Shown here one piece after another: positions 37,961-50,093 of a stretch of DNA of 64,000 nucleotides (the stretch's first letter is position 1; every line of letters begins with the position of its first letter). A model generated the notes under the pieces. The model was not told the origin of the DNA, did not search any database, and saw nothing but the letters and a program-made list of their open reading frames with translations. A program made the translations under genes and the position numbers. Origin of the DNA: Rhizophagus clarus (lineage: Eukaryota > Glomeromycota > Glomeromycetes > Glomerales > Glomeraceae); contig BLAL01000058.1 in assembly GCA_015698045.1 (NCBI GenBank), positions 1,242,501 through 1,306,500 on the forward strand, read 5' to 3'.

Positions 37961-38629
37961 CTACTTAATAATTACTATTTTTCTTTCATTTTAGCAAATT
38001 TAAAATCAATGGCTAGTTAATCTGGTTACAAACTTCCAGACTTATCCGTAGAGTTATAAGCGAAAATAATTCTTTATTTCGAGTATTGATTTTTTTTTTA
38101 TGCATTTCCATCAATTACTATTTGTGATAAATGAAAATCTATCATTTATTTTACATAATTTTAAATGATTTATAGAAACAGAAAGTGTGCGTTATTTGAT
38201 AAAACAAATATTTTATAAACTTGAAATTAAGTACTTATTAGATATTGTAATTTGTTGTAATAGTAAATTAAAAAAGATTTTGTAATAAAAAGATAAGTTA
38301 TCAGTGATATAAGATGTTAAATATTTTTAAAAAAATCTAAAAATAAAAAATATTTATGAGAAAATTTTATTCATGAAATGAACTGGAGAATTCTTACATC
38401 ATCTTCGTATCGAGACGTGAAATATTGTTAATCATGAAATACTTTCTAGAGTCAGTAAGTGATTTCTCAACGGCATTAAATTTAGTTGAATTTATTTGAA
38501 CATGCATTGAGTAATGATTGATCAATTCAAAATAATCATGTAAAGTTTAAGCAGAGTTAATGGCAACAGAGTGGCAATAGACATGACTGACATGAGCATG
38601 ATCACGAATTTTAATTTTTTTTATTTCTT
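37961..38629. other. Spacer with kinase-like 3' flank
   Basis: AT-rich. The part after 37990 resembles the 3' flanks of kinases B and C. Otherwise empty. Confidence 0.35.
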
Positions 38630-38830
38630 GTAAAGCTTGATGATGCAGATGATTCTAATGATGTCATGAAAATCGGATGTACGAGAGAATTTTGTGTGAA
38701 TTACGTCTACCTTATTCTTATTGTCTTGAAGATTCGGATTTCTAGCATCTACTATAAATTATTTGCAAACTTCTGACTTAAAAAGAGCTCTTTTGCGGGT
38801 CAATATTTCATTTATCATCATCAAAATGAG
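38630..38830 (+). pseudogene. Relic of a BTB exon 1
   Basis: CTTGATGATGCAGATGATTC, then a worn version of the KIG..REF and ARSPYF segments, ending AAAAGAGCTCTTTT, which matches the FKRALS codons of intact copies. The frame is lost and no exon 2 follows. Confidence 0.55.
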
Positions 38831-39520
38831 ATATTAAGAATTTTTTTAATTATTTTCAATAATTTCATTATTTTTATCCAAACAGCTTCTACAAACTGTT
38901 AACGATCATAGAAAATCAATTTATAAGTAAGAATGAATTTTTCTGGAAAGTAATTCAAATCGTATTTATGAATGAGTTTTTTATAATGCAATTAAATAAT
39001 TTAATATTTCTAATTTTCACTATGATCTTAGAAATTTGATTTCGTATAAATTAAAATTGTTTATCGTTATATATACTTAATAAGCTAAAGGACGTACGTA
39101 ATCAAAGATACGGATAATGATAATTAGTCACTTGTCCCGGAAGTCGGAAGTTATCATATAATTAATATTAACAGAATGATTCGTATACAAAGTTTGCACT
39201 AACCACGCGTATTGAATACCTTTTCGCAAAGTTTAACTATACTAACAACTATTTTCTTATGATTGTTACTTGATACTTCATTAATTCTCTTTTGGTCAAA
39301 CAAAATAATTTGAAAATTGTAATAGACAAATAGGGATAAGACAACACAAAATGTTACATACAAATTTAGTCACGTGATATTATTGTAGATTTGTGGCTTT
39401 GTGAAGTTGTTTTACCATTTTAATTTAAATTGGGTTACAATGGTTAATCATAAATGCACAAAAATCAAATTAGAACATATTTCTCTCAAATTCTTTTTTT
39501 TTTCCCTCTAAAAAAAAAAA
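38831..39520. other. Upstream region of BTB gene 3
   Basis: AT-rich; ATGCACAAAAATCAAATTAG near 39452 partly resembles the BTB upstream motif. A T-run followed by an A-run directly precedes the ATG, as in other copies. Confidence 0.4.
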
Positions 39521-41107
39521 ATGGCGTTGCCCTCTAGCTCAACTGCAGAGCCAGTAGAATCATATTCAAAGATGATTTTTGAATTTTATCCAAGATTATC
39601 ACAGAATTTTTCTCAATTACTTGATGATGCAGATGATTTTAACGTTATTATTAAAATCGGAGAAAATTCAAATACAAAAGAATTCCGTGCTCATTCTATT
39701 GTTTTAAGAGCTCGATCTTCTTATTTTAAAAGAGCTCTTTCTCAGGATTGGGCTATAAAGGAAAATAATGTATTTACTTTTGCTAAGCCAAATATTTCTC
39801 CTCTTATATTTGAGACGATTATTAGGTGATATTTCTTTCTTTTTTTTATATAATTACGATAAAGATTGTTTTATGACTATTTTTTTTTTTTTAAAAAAAA
39901 AAAATTTAGATACATATATACTGGTACTCTTGATTTGAAAGAAAGGGATGCCTCAGATATTTTGAACCTTCTTGTGACATCTGATGAATTACTTATTGAT
40001 GAATTGGTTACTTTTATACAAGAATATTTGATTGAAAATCAAACTGAATGGTTAAAAAATAATTTCGTCGAAATTCTTCACACAATATTTAAACTAGAAA
40101 GTTGTAAACGACTTCTAGATTATTGTTTAGAATCTATCTGCGAGAATCCAGAATCCCTTTTAAACTCTCCTGAATTTCCAACATTAGAAAAAAATATTTT
40201 ACTTGAATTAATTAAACGAGATGATTTATTAATTAATGAAATTGAATTATGGAATAATATCATTAAATGGGGAATTGCTCAAACCTCAGAATTGAATGAA
40301 AAGAACATAACTGATTTAGATAAATGGAATAAAGAAGATTTTTTGGTTTTGAAGAGCACTTTAGATCCATTTATCTCACATATCAGGTTTTTTAATATTT
40401 CTTCTATTGATTTTCATAATAAAATTCGACCTATTAGAAAAGTATTACCTAAAACACTTTTTGAAGATATTTTATCTTTTTATTTGACTGGAATTCAACC
40501 AGAAAATAGTTTATCTCCTCGTAATGTAATTATTAATGTTGATTCAATAATAATTAAGCCAATACATGCCATTATTCTTGCGAACTGGACTCAAAGAAAA
40601 GATGCTTATACAAGAGTTCTAAAGAATAAATATAATTTTCTACTCATTTATCGTGGAAATAGAGATGGGTTTGGTATTAATACCATGCGTAACAAGTGCA
40701 ATAATCAGGGAGCATGTATTACAATTATTAAAGTCAAAGAAAATGGAACAATAATTGGTGGTTATAATCCTCTTGGTTGGAAGTTGAAAAATCCAAATCC
40801 TTTCGGTTTTGGCAATATGTCTGTTTCTGATAATTCCCCTTGGAAAAGTACTTCAAAGAGCTTTATTTTTTCTTTGAATAATGGGAAAGATCTGAAGAAG
40901 GCTAAGGTTAGTCGAGTTATCAATCGCGATCGTGCAATATATGAATCTAATGAATATACGGATGCACCTTTAGACTTTGGTAATGGCGATTTAGTAATTA
41001 GTGGAACAAAAGGTTCGTGCAAAAAAAACTATTATGAAAGTAATATTTTAGATACAGGTGATTTTTCAATTGAAGAAATGGAAATCTTCAGATTTTATCA
41101 AAGCTGA
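39521..41107 (+). CDS. BTB gene 3: BTB-BACK-TLDc protein, intact, 500 aa
   Basis: Exons 39521-39825 and 39910-41107 join in frame. Residues 1-18 (MALPSSSTAEPVESYSKM) are an extension not seen in the paralogs; the family start would be the Met at residue 18. The BTB fold covers about 20-125 (FRAHSIVLRARSSYFKRAL, YIYTGTLDLKERDASDIL), BACK about 130-250 (WNNIIKWGIAQTSELNEKN), and TLDc about 270-500 (LIYRGNRDGFGINTMRNKC, GTIIGGYNPLGW, KSFIFSLNNGKDLKKAKVSRV, LDFGNGDLVISGTKGSC, EEMEIFRFYQS). BTB-BACK modules often link substrates to Cullin-3 ligases, and TLDc is known from oxidation-resistance and V-ATPase-binding proteins; the combined role here is not known. No breaks. Confidence 0.85.
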
Positions 41108-42040
41108 ATATGGAGATTTTAACTTAAATTTGCAGTATATTTATCTCTGCATCTCTATCAGGATTATAAAGAACAATATTTTGTATTTATTATTTTTATA
41201 TATATTTAAATAAAAACAAAATATCGATATCTTAGAAAAACAGAAATGTTGATTTCATTCTAATTAAATTATAGTGTCTAACATAACATCATTTATTATG
41301 AGATATAGGTGTTTTTTATACGCTCGTGAGTATAAATAAGAACGAAGAATTATTTTAATCTAAGCAATTAAATATGGCAAATTCTTAAAACTTTTTTATA
41401 GTGCTAGAAACAGCGGTAATTTGAGCAATTTGCAGCACTTTATTTTCAAAAATTCGGTAGTAGAATGCACGTCTTTACTAAGAATTTCCCATATGTTAGT
41501 TCATCTCAATAATATAAATTCTAGGAGTACAGTCCTACTTATGGTTTACGGTTAAGGGAATAATTTTGATTCAAAATTTATATATCACTATACATCGTGT
41601 AATAAATATTCAGGAGAAATTTTATTATTCGCAGAGTGTTTTAAACATTGTCCGTAATATTCTTTACAATATTCACATCGAAACGTGAATATTCTGACAC
41701 AATAAAAATTGTAAAATTATTACTTTATGATTGGCTAATGTTATTTAATGTGATGCTTTACGTCATCAATTTTTTCTTTATTATTAGATATTTGCTGAGG
41801 AAAAAATTATCGTTCAAAAGTTGTATGTAAGCGAAATGATGCTTTTTGATAATCCAAAAGCGGTAGAAATGCTTGCACAAGTAAAAAAAAAAAAATGATG
41901 AATCCAATAAAATGTGAAATAAATTATTATAATAAAAAAAGATAATATTAATGATAATTATAATAATTTAGATAAAGTTTAAATTAGATTAAGATCTTAT
42001 TGTGATTTAATAATGGCAAGAGAAAAATACATTAAGTAGG
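41108..42040. repeat. Duplicated BTB 3' flank, copy 2
   Basis: Colinear with 34614-35545. The minus frame RCEYCKEYYGQCLKHSANNK and plus frame KLYVSEMMLFDNPKAVEMLA are kept with mostly conservative changes, which hints that both once encoded protein. Sequence beyond 42040 diverges from copy 1. Confidence 0.7.
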
Positions 42041-42190
42041 TAATTAAAGATCATTTTGTGTTTTTAATAAATTTCATTCTTGTGGAAGGTTTAATCACAT
42101 TTTAAGAAACTATACAGCATCTCGCGTTTTACGAAATTCGAACAAAATTATGTTCGAGTTAGTAGTAAAATGTTTTAGGAGTTTGGCTGC

Positions 42191-42222
42191 CAGGAACTAT
42201 ACAAAGCGCTTAAATTAGAAAC
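42191..42222 (+). promoter_or_regulatory. BTB-type upstream motif before BTB pseudogene 4
   Basis: CAGGAACTATACAAAGCGCT followed by TAAATTAGAAAC. It resembles the motifs at 32691 and 43930 and the short copy at 10540. Confidence 0.35.
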
Positions 42223-42297
42223 AAATATTTATAAACCGAACGTTTCTTACGAATTTCATTTTTTTTTTTTTTTTTTTATTTCTTGAAAAGTCTAAAA

Positions 42298-43010
42298 TCA
42301 TGAATTTTATCCAGGATTGGCAAAATTTTTCTCAATTACTTGGTTATGCAGATGATTGTGATGTCAGTTATTATTAAAATTCAACAGCAAAATATTTACA
42401 TGTACTAAAAGTTCGATATCCTTATTTAAAGAGCTCTATCCACACAAAGAAAAGAAAATAACTTAACAAAATCTCTCTCCTATTGTGTTTGTGATAATTA
42501 TGTTATAAAATTTAAGCATAATTAATAATCATTTTTTTTTCTTAGATATACAGTAAGTACATCTATCAATTTTTACAAAAGTATCTTATTGAAATAATTT
42601 CATAAGTTTTCTACACAATACTTCGATAAGAAAGTTGTAAAATCTCCAAAATTATTTATTGCTTATGAATGTTCAGAATCTCTCCCTTGGAAAAAAAGTA
42701 TTTTATTCGATTTAATTAACGTGAAACTTTATTAATTGATGAAATTGAATTTGGAGCAGTCTCATTAAATGGGAAAATTTCGAACATTTATCTCGCATTA
42801 AACTTTTTAAAAAAAATGCTACCTATCCAAAACAAGATATATTTTCTGATAATGATATTCAATCTAAATAACTGAAAGTAAGCTGCCTTCTCGTCATGCT
42901 ATGGGAAAAGTTATCTTTTCCCTGAATAGTTTGAAAGAAGTTAAGAATAGTCGAGTTACTAATGACAGCTACGCAAGATATGAACCTGACTGCATAATAT
43001 TAGTTTAAAT
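42298..43010 (+). pseudogene. BTB gene 4: heavily decayed BTB-BACK-TLDc relic
   Basis: Recognisable pieces in family order: ATGAATTTTATCCAGGATTG and LLGYADDCDV near 42300-42370, FKSSIHT near 42430, ESCKISKIIYCL near 42630, and the TLDc pieces KVIFSLNSLKEVKNSRVTND near 42907-42970. Many indels and large losses, including most of TLDc, leave no usable frame. It is the oldest decayed member of the cluster. Confidence 0.75.
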
Positions 43011-44051
43011 TAAACAAAGCAACGCAATTATGCATACAGCAAATAATTTTTGGACATTTTTAGATTTAATAGAAGCTTTAATGCAATATATTTATTCTTG
43101 TAATTTCAGGATTATAAAGTACGATATTTGGTATTTATTTTATTTTACATATTAAATAAAATTTGAGAATAAAGTTTACAACTTTAATTTACATATTAAA
43201 TAATTTTAATCAAATGAAAATATCATTTTTGTTTTTGAAATACAATATCTACATTGTGAAGATTATAAGTAAGAATGTAAGATTATTTTTAATCCAAAAA
43301 TAGATCATGATAAAATTCTTTGTTCCGAAGTTAACATGAAAAGTCAAAATATTAAATTAATCAAAATGTTAAAATGATCTAAAAATGGTTATAAATAATA
43401 AGTATATAATAGAATTTCAATATAAAAAATTTATATCTAAAAACGCATACCGAAATTATATTTCGATATAACAAATGAGAATGTGTTTAGGAATCGGGAA
43501 GATTCTGAATGTTGCGTGCATTTATTGAACATGCATAATAATAAAAAAGACCAAAAGTATCATTTTGTCATGATTTATTTAAATAGATCAGCTTTGCATC
43601 ATTCAATATTTTATATAAAATGCGCCCTATAATTTCTAATATTACAATTTTCCAAGTTAGTTTCATGTTTACGAATTGGTAGCAAAAAATTGATAACTCT
43701 GAGGTTACCTTTTTAACAATGATTTCCCAGTTATAGGCTCGAAGACAGACTAAAAGGAGGTAATAATGGATAATAATACGAATTAGAAATCTATTCCTTC
43801 AAATCCGCTAAGAGGAAACATGTCATTAGATTATCCCGGCCAGAATTATGGATTTAATAGAAAGATGCGGCATTTTCTTTATTTGGTTAAGCTATAAACT
43901 TGCGTGTTGGGTTACAGTCATACAGTGTCGATCAGAAGTTACACAATGCGCTCAAACTAGATATACAAATGCTTATTGAGTAATTCCCACGAATAACATT
44001 CTTTTTCTTAAAAAAAAAAAACAAAAGACAAAATAAGAATTTAATAATAAA
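43011..44051. other. Spacer and upstream region of BTB gene 5
   Basis: AT-rich; nothing recognised except the upstream motif at 43930-43951 and an A-run shortly before the ATG. Confidence 0.45.
43930..43951 (+). promoter_or_regulatory. Upstream motif of BTB gene 5
   Basis: GATCAGAAGTTACACAATGC, then GC, about 100 bp before the ATG, almost the same as the motif before BTB gene 2. Confidence 0.4.
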
Positions 44052-45563
44052 ATGACTTTTGAATTTTACCCTGGACTGGCTCAAAATTTTTCTCAATTGC
44101 TTGACGATGCAGATGACTATAATATTATTATTAAAGTCGGAGAAAATTCAAATACAAAAGAATTTCGTGCTCATTCTAATATTTTGAGAGCTCGATCCCC
44201 TTATTTTAAAAGAGCTCTTTCTCAGGATTGGGTTATAAAGAAAAATAATATGATAAATTTTAACAAACCAAATATTTCTCCTATTGTATTTGAGATGATC
44301 ATTAAGTAATTGTTTCTTATATTCTTCTCGTACTGTACATTATAAAATTTTAATTATAATTAATAGTTCTTATTTTTGCTTAGGTATATGTATACTGGTA
44401 TTCTTAATTTGAAAGAGAAAACTAGCTCTGATATTCTAGAACTTCTTGTGGCTTCTGATGAATTACTTATTGAAGAATTAGTTACTTTTGTACAGAAGTA
44501 CTTGATTGAAAACCAAGATGAATGGTTACGAAATAATTTCGTTAAAGTTCTTCACACAGTATATCGATTGGAAAGTTGTAAAAATCTTCAAGATTATTGT
44601 TTAGAATCTATTTGTGAAGATCCAGAACCTTTTTTCAACTTATCAGAATTTCCGACATTAGAAACAAGTATTTTTCTTGAATTAATTGAACGAGAAACTT
44701 TACTAGTTGATGAAATTGTATTATGGAATAATCTCATTAAATGGGGAATCGCTCAAACTACTGAATTAAGAGGAAAGAATACAACTAATTTAAATCATTG
44801 GAATGAAAATGATTTTTCGGCCTTGATGAACACTTTGCACCCATTTATTTTACATATCAGATTTTTTGAAATTACTTCAAAGGATTTTTACTATAAAATT
44901 TGGCCTTTTAAGACACTGTTACCCGAAATGCTCTTTGAAGATATTGTGTCGTCTTATTTGGTCAAGTCTCAGCCTAAAAAAAATAAATTGCCCCCTCGTA
45001 ATGGAAAAATTCCTATAGATTCAATTATTATTAAGCCAAAACATGCTTCTATCCTTGCCAACTGGACCCAAAGAAAAGATGGTAATACAAAAATTCCAAA
45101 AGATAAATATAATTTCAACCTTATATATCGTGGGAGTAGAGATGGGTTTGATATTGACACCATGCGTAGTAAATGTAATGGACAAGGGGCAACTATTTTA
45201 GTTATTAAGGTCAAAGAAAATGGAGTTATAATTGGAGGTTATAATTCTTTAAATTGGAAATACAACAACAACAACAATCGTTATAATTATAATCAGAATT
45301 CTTACTGGAATAAAACTACTGAGAGCTTTATTTTTTCTTTGGGTGATGGGAAAGATTTGAAGAAAGTCAAGATTAGTCGAGTCGATGATCAGGATTATGC
45401 GATATGCGAATCTAATTACACAAATATGGCTTTAAACTTTGGTAATAGCGATTTAGTTATTAATGGAACAAATGGTACATGCAATAAAAGCTACTATGAA
45501 AGTACCATTTTAGATATAAATGACTTTTCGATTGAAGAAATGGAAATCTTTAAGTTTTACTAA
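44052..45563 (+). CDS. BTB gene 5: BTB-BACK-TLDc protein, intact, 477 aa
   Basis: Exons 44052-44305 and 44384-45563 join in frame; the intron falls between Ile-Ile-Lys and Tyr-Met-Tyr-Thr-Gly, the position used by all copies. BTB about 1-110 (MTFEFYPGLAQNFSQLLDDA, RARSPYFKRALSQDW), BACK about 115-235 (WNNLIKWGIAQTTEL), TLDc about 250-477 (LIYRGSRDGFDIDTMRSKC, VIIGGYNSLNW, ESFIFSLGDGKDLKKVKISR, EEMEIFKFY). An Asn/Tyr-rich loop (YNNNNNRYNYNQNSYW) separates the two TLDc halves. The C-terminal QS of the paralogs is missing. No breaks; start supported by paralog alignment. Confidence 0.9.
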
Positions 45564-46017
45564 TTTTAATTTTTATTCTTTTGAGTCTAGTTTGAATTTT
45601 AGTTCTTTTAGTATCCCGTACCTTGTTGCTTCATTTATCTATTAAATTCAATTTTTTATTTAAATGGCGTTTGAAAAGGTTATTTTAAAAATTATTTTTT
45701 TTTTCTCTCTATATTTTATAAATGGATGGTTTTTTATATACATGATTTTTTTTCATTGAGTATTTTAGTCGAAAAAAAAATAATAAATAAATTCAGTTGT
45801 ATAATTTTGTATTCTTTTTATCTGGAATCTTTATCTTTTTTAGTAAGATTGCGCACGCTTGCCCAAAATGTAATAATCTGCATTTGTTTAATGTACTCGT
45901 GACTAAAATACAGTTACATGAGCGCCACAAAATTTTTTTTTTAAATAAAAATATTATCCTTTATTATTCCAAACAAACTCTCTTGTACAAGCCAGAAACA
46001 CGACTCTTGTATTTAAT
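45564..46017. other. Spacer between BTB genes 5 and 6
   Basis: Short AT-rich spacer with T-runs; holds the 3' end of gene 5 and promoter of gene 6. No separate feature. Confidence 0.5.
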
Positions 46018-47526
46018 ATGGCTTTTGAACTTTTCCCTGGATTATCGCAAGATTTCACTCAATTGCTTAACGATGCAGATAATTATAATGTTACTATTAA
46101 AGTTGGAGAAAATTCAAATGTGAAAGAATTTCACGCTCACTCTAATATTTTGAGAGTTCGATCTCCTTATTTTAAAAATGCTTTTTCTCAGAATAGAGAA
46201 GTTATGAAGAAAAATAATATCTTTAATTTCGTTAAACCAAATATATCCCCTTCTGTGTTTGAGATAATTATTAAGTAATTGTTTCATTTTTTTTTCTATT
46301 AATAAAATTAAATTATATCCTAATAAACATCTTTTTAATTTAGATATATGTACACTGGTATTCTTGATTTTAGAGAGAAAACTGACACAGATATTCTTGG
46401 TCTTCTTGTTGCATCTGACGAATTACTTACGCAAGAATTGATCACTTTTGTACAGAATTATTTGATTGAAAATCATGCTGAATGGTTACGAAACAATTTT
46501 GTCAAGGTTCTCCATGCAATAATTCAATTCGAGAGTTGTAAACAACTTCAAAATTATTGTTTGGAATCTATTTGTACAGATCCCAAACCCTTCTTTAATT
46601 CTCCAGAATTTCCAACTTTAGAAACAAATATTTTACTTGGATTACTTAAACGAGATGATTTATTAATGGATGAAATTGATTTGTGGAATAACCTCATTAA
46701 ATGGGGAATCGCTCAAAATTCTGAATTGAACGGAAAGAATGTAACTAACTTAAATTGCTGGAATAAAGAGGATTTTTTGACTTTGAAAAATACTTTAAGC
46801 CCATTTATCCTCCATATTAGATACTTTAATATCTCATCAAAAGATTTTCATAGTAAGATTTGGCCTTTTAAAGCAGTTCTACCTGAAGCACTTTTTGAAG
46901 ATATTGTATCATTCTATTTTTCTGGTATTCAGCCGGAAAAAAATAAGTTACCCCCTCGTATCGCAAACCTTCCTGTTGATTCAATAATCATTAAACCAGA
47001 ACACGCTGCTATACTTGCTAACTGGACTCAAAGACAAAATGTTAGTACAAAAATTCCAAAGGATAAATATAATTTTAATCTTATGTATCGTGGAAGTAGA
47101 GATGGTTTTGATATAAACGTTATGCGTGATAAATGTAATGGACAAGGAGCATGTATTTTAGTTATCAAAGTCAAAGAAAATGGGGCTATAATTGGCGGCT
47201 ATAATCCTTTTGGTTGGAATTACTATAACAATAACGATTATTATTATAACAGAAATTATCATTGGAATAATACTACGGAGAGTTTTATTTTTTCTTTAGA
47301 TGATGGGAATGATTTAAAGAAAGTCAAAATTAGTCGAGTTGTCAATCAGAATTGTGCGATATATGAATCTAACTATACAAATACTAATTTAAATTTTGGT
47401 AATAGCGATTTGGTTATTAACGGCGATAGTGGCACATGCAATCAAAGCTATTATGAAAGCAATATATTAGATATAAATTATTTTTCAATTGAAGAAATGG
47501 AAATCTTTAGATTTTATCAAAGCTAA
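46018..47526 (+). CDS. BTB gene 6: BTB-BACK-TLDc protein, intact, 479 aa
   Basis: Exons 46018-46274 and 46344-47526 join in frame. BTB about 1-110 (MAFELFPGLSQDFTQLLNDA, FHAHSNILRVRSPYFKNAF), BACK about 115-235 (WNNLIKWGIAQNSELNGKN), TLDc about 250-479 (LMYRGSRDGFDINVMRDKC, GAIIGGYNPFGW, ESFIFSLDDGNDLKKVKISR, EEMEIFRFYQS). The loop between TLDc halves is Tyr/Asn-rich (YYNNNDYYYNRNYHW). Only about 450 bp separate it from gene 5, consistent with tandem duplication. No breaks seen. Confidence 0.9.
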
Positions 47527-48424
47527 ATTTATAGGTTTTACTGAAATTGTTGTTTATTTCAGGTTTTAGAAAAATAACGTTTGTATTTTGTAATTTTTTT
47601 ATATATATATTTAATAATATCTTTAAAAACTAACTAAAGTAATGTCTTAAAAATTTTGTATTCGAATTTTTTTGCCTTAGATTTAGGTTCGAAGATTCTG
47701 AAGTTAGCCGTTAAATCTCATCATCGCATAATAACAATCGGTGTGTAGCACAGTTGACAATAAATTTGAAACATATTAAATTTGTTATTATAATAAAATA
47801 ACAGATGATAATATTGACTAAATTGATGTAATTACTTATGCTGTACCAGTAGAAATAATACAATTTGACAAAGTTGAAATGAGATGCCCTTAGCATCAGC
47901 TATTTATAAATCAAATAAACGACTGAACTGAAAGTAAGGCTAAATAAAATTTTTTTATCTAAAAGAATTTTGACGATTTAGATTTGGATCCATTAATTTA
48001 AAAGTAGTGCAATATAACCTGATTTTAACATTGCTTTCTCAATAAAGAAATAACTTAGCGATGTAATTTACTTAATTAATCTTCACAATTTTTTGGAACG
48101 TCGCTGGTAAACTACTTTTTAGTTTAATTTTTATTTTTCAAAGAAATATGATAATAATGATCAAGTAAGAAAAATTCACACATGTATATTGAAATTCGTA
48201 ATTAAACATTACTATATGCTTCCAAATTAAGTAATTCTTTTTGCTAATAATTCCGGCCAGTACAAACATAATTTAGGCCAAAAACTTCGTAATTCTTATC
48301 GGGGTGCTTATTTTCGGACGGTGCTTAATTTCGGAAGTGTATGGTACTTGATCTAAACCTTTTTTAGTCTAATTTCATGTATAATTTTAAATAATCCACG
48401 AAATGATTTTCATTAAAAAAAAAA
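47527..48424. other. Spacer between BTB genes 6 and 7
   Basis: AT-rich. Around 48250-48345 the CGG-containing stretch TTCCGGCCAG ... TTTCGGAAGTG may be a MITE end, but a full element was not defined. Confidence 0.4.
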
Positions 48425-50093
48425 ATGGCTTATGAATTTTTCCCTGAATTATCACAAAATTTTTCTCAATTACTCGATGATGTGTACGATTGTGATGTCA
48501 GCATTCACGTTGGAGAGAGTTCAAACACAAAAGTATTTTGTGCCCATTCTAATATCTTGGGGGCTCGCTCTCCTTATTTCAAAAACGCTCTTTCACAAAT
48601 CTCAGTTATAAAGAAAAATGATATCTATATTTTTACTAAACCACATATTTCTCCCATTATATTTGAAATTATTATTAGGTAAATTTTTTCTTTTTTTCTT
48701 TCTTTTTTTTTCATGAATAATAATTTATGTTAGATCCAAATATTGCAATTACTTTTTATTCAGATATATGTATACTGGTATTCTTGATTTAAGAGAATAT
48801 GTTGCCTCAGATATTCTTGAACTTCTTGTAGTATCTAATGAATTACTTATTGGAGAATTAATTACTTATGTACAAAAGTATTTGGTTGAAAATCAAGCTG
48901 AATGGTTACAAAATAATTTCGTCAAAATCGTCCATATAGCATTTCAATTTGAGAGTTATAAACACCTTCAAGATTATTGTTTAGAATCTATTTGTGAAGA
49001 TCCAGAACCTTACATTAATTCACCAACTTTAGAAAAAAATATTTTACTTGGATTACTTAAACGAGATGACCTACCAATTGATGAAATTGAATTGTGGAAT
49101 TATCTTATTAAATGGGGAATCGCTCAAAATTCTGAATTGAATGGAAAGTCTTTTGCTAACTTAAATTGCTGGGATAAAAGGGATTTCTTAATTTTGAAAA
49201 ATATTTTAGATCCATTTATTTCACATATCAGATACTTTAATATATCATCAGAAGAATTCCATAGTAAGATTTGGCCCTTTAGAACAGTGCTACCTGAAAC
49301 ACTTTTTGAAGATATTATGTCATACTATTTTGCTGATAATCAACCAGAAAACAAATTATTCCCTCGTAATGTAAAACTTCCTGTTGATTCAATAATCATT
49401 AAATCAAGACATGCTGCTATTCTTACTAATTGGATTCAAAGACAAGATATTCATGAAAGAATCCCAGAGAATAATTATAATTTTAACCTTATTTATCGTG
49501 GAAGTAGAGATGGTTTTGATAATACTACTATACGCAGTAAATGTAATAGACAGGGAGCATGCATTGTGGTTATTAAGATCAAAGAAAATGGAACTATAAT
49601 TGGTGGCTATAACCCTCTTGGTTGGAATCATGTTAGACTTTGTAATAATTGTGGCGAACTTTGTAGTTATTGTAGAGGATATTGTAATTATTGTGACGGA
49701 AATTGTAATGGCGGTTATTGCGACGAATGTGGCAATATTTGTAATAAATGTATTAAACAGAGTGGATATTGCAATAATTGTGGTTGGAGACCATATAATA
49801 ATTATAACGATAATGATATTGATTGTAATGACGATTATCCGCCTGAAACTATGGAGTGCTTTATTTTTTCGTTATATAATGGTAAAGATTTGGAAAAAGT
49901 CAAGGTTAGTCGAGTTATTAGTAACCATTGTGCAATATATGAATCTAATATTGCTTTAAATTTTGGTGATGGCGATTTGGTTATTAATGGTAATAGTGGT
50001 ACATGCAATCACAGCAATTATGAAAGTAAAATTTTAGATATAAATAATTTCTCAATTGAAGAAATCGAAATCTTTAGATTTTACCAAAGCTAA
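48425..50093 (+). CDS. BTB gene 7: BTB-BACK-TLDc protein with Cys-rich insert, intact, 527 aa
   Basis: Exons 48425-48678 and 48764-50093 join in frame. BTB about 1-110 (MAYEFFPELSQNFSQLLDDV), BACK about 115-235 (WNYLIKWGIAQNSELNGKS), TLDc from about 250 (LIYRGSRDGFDNTTIRSKC, GTIIGGYNPLGW). Between the two TLDc halves, residues about 377-427, lies an insert rich in Cys-x-x-Cys pairs (CNNCGELCSYC, CDECGNICNKC, CNNCGW) with about 14 Cys in 50 residues, then TMECFIFSLYNGKDLEKVKV and the usual end EIEIFRFYQS. The Cys spacing suggests metal binding or disulfides. No breaks. Confidence 0.9.

Noticed and set aside
45797-46123. Plus-strand frame overlapping the start of BTB gene 6
   Set aside because: Runs out of frame into the conserved BTB exon; the paralog-supported ATG at 46018 is preferred.
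49404-49959. Open frames overlapping BTB gene 7 on both strands
   Set aside because: They are by-products of the low-complexity Cys/Asn-rich coding sequence; the BTB-TLDc frame is conserved among paralogs.
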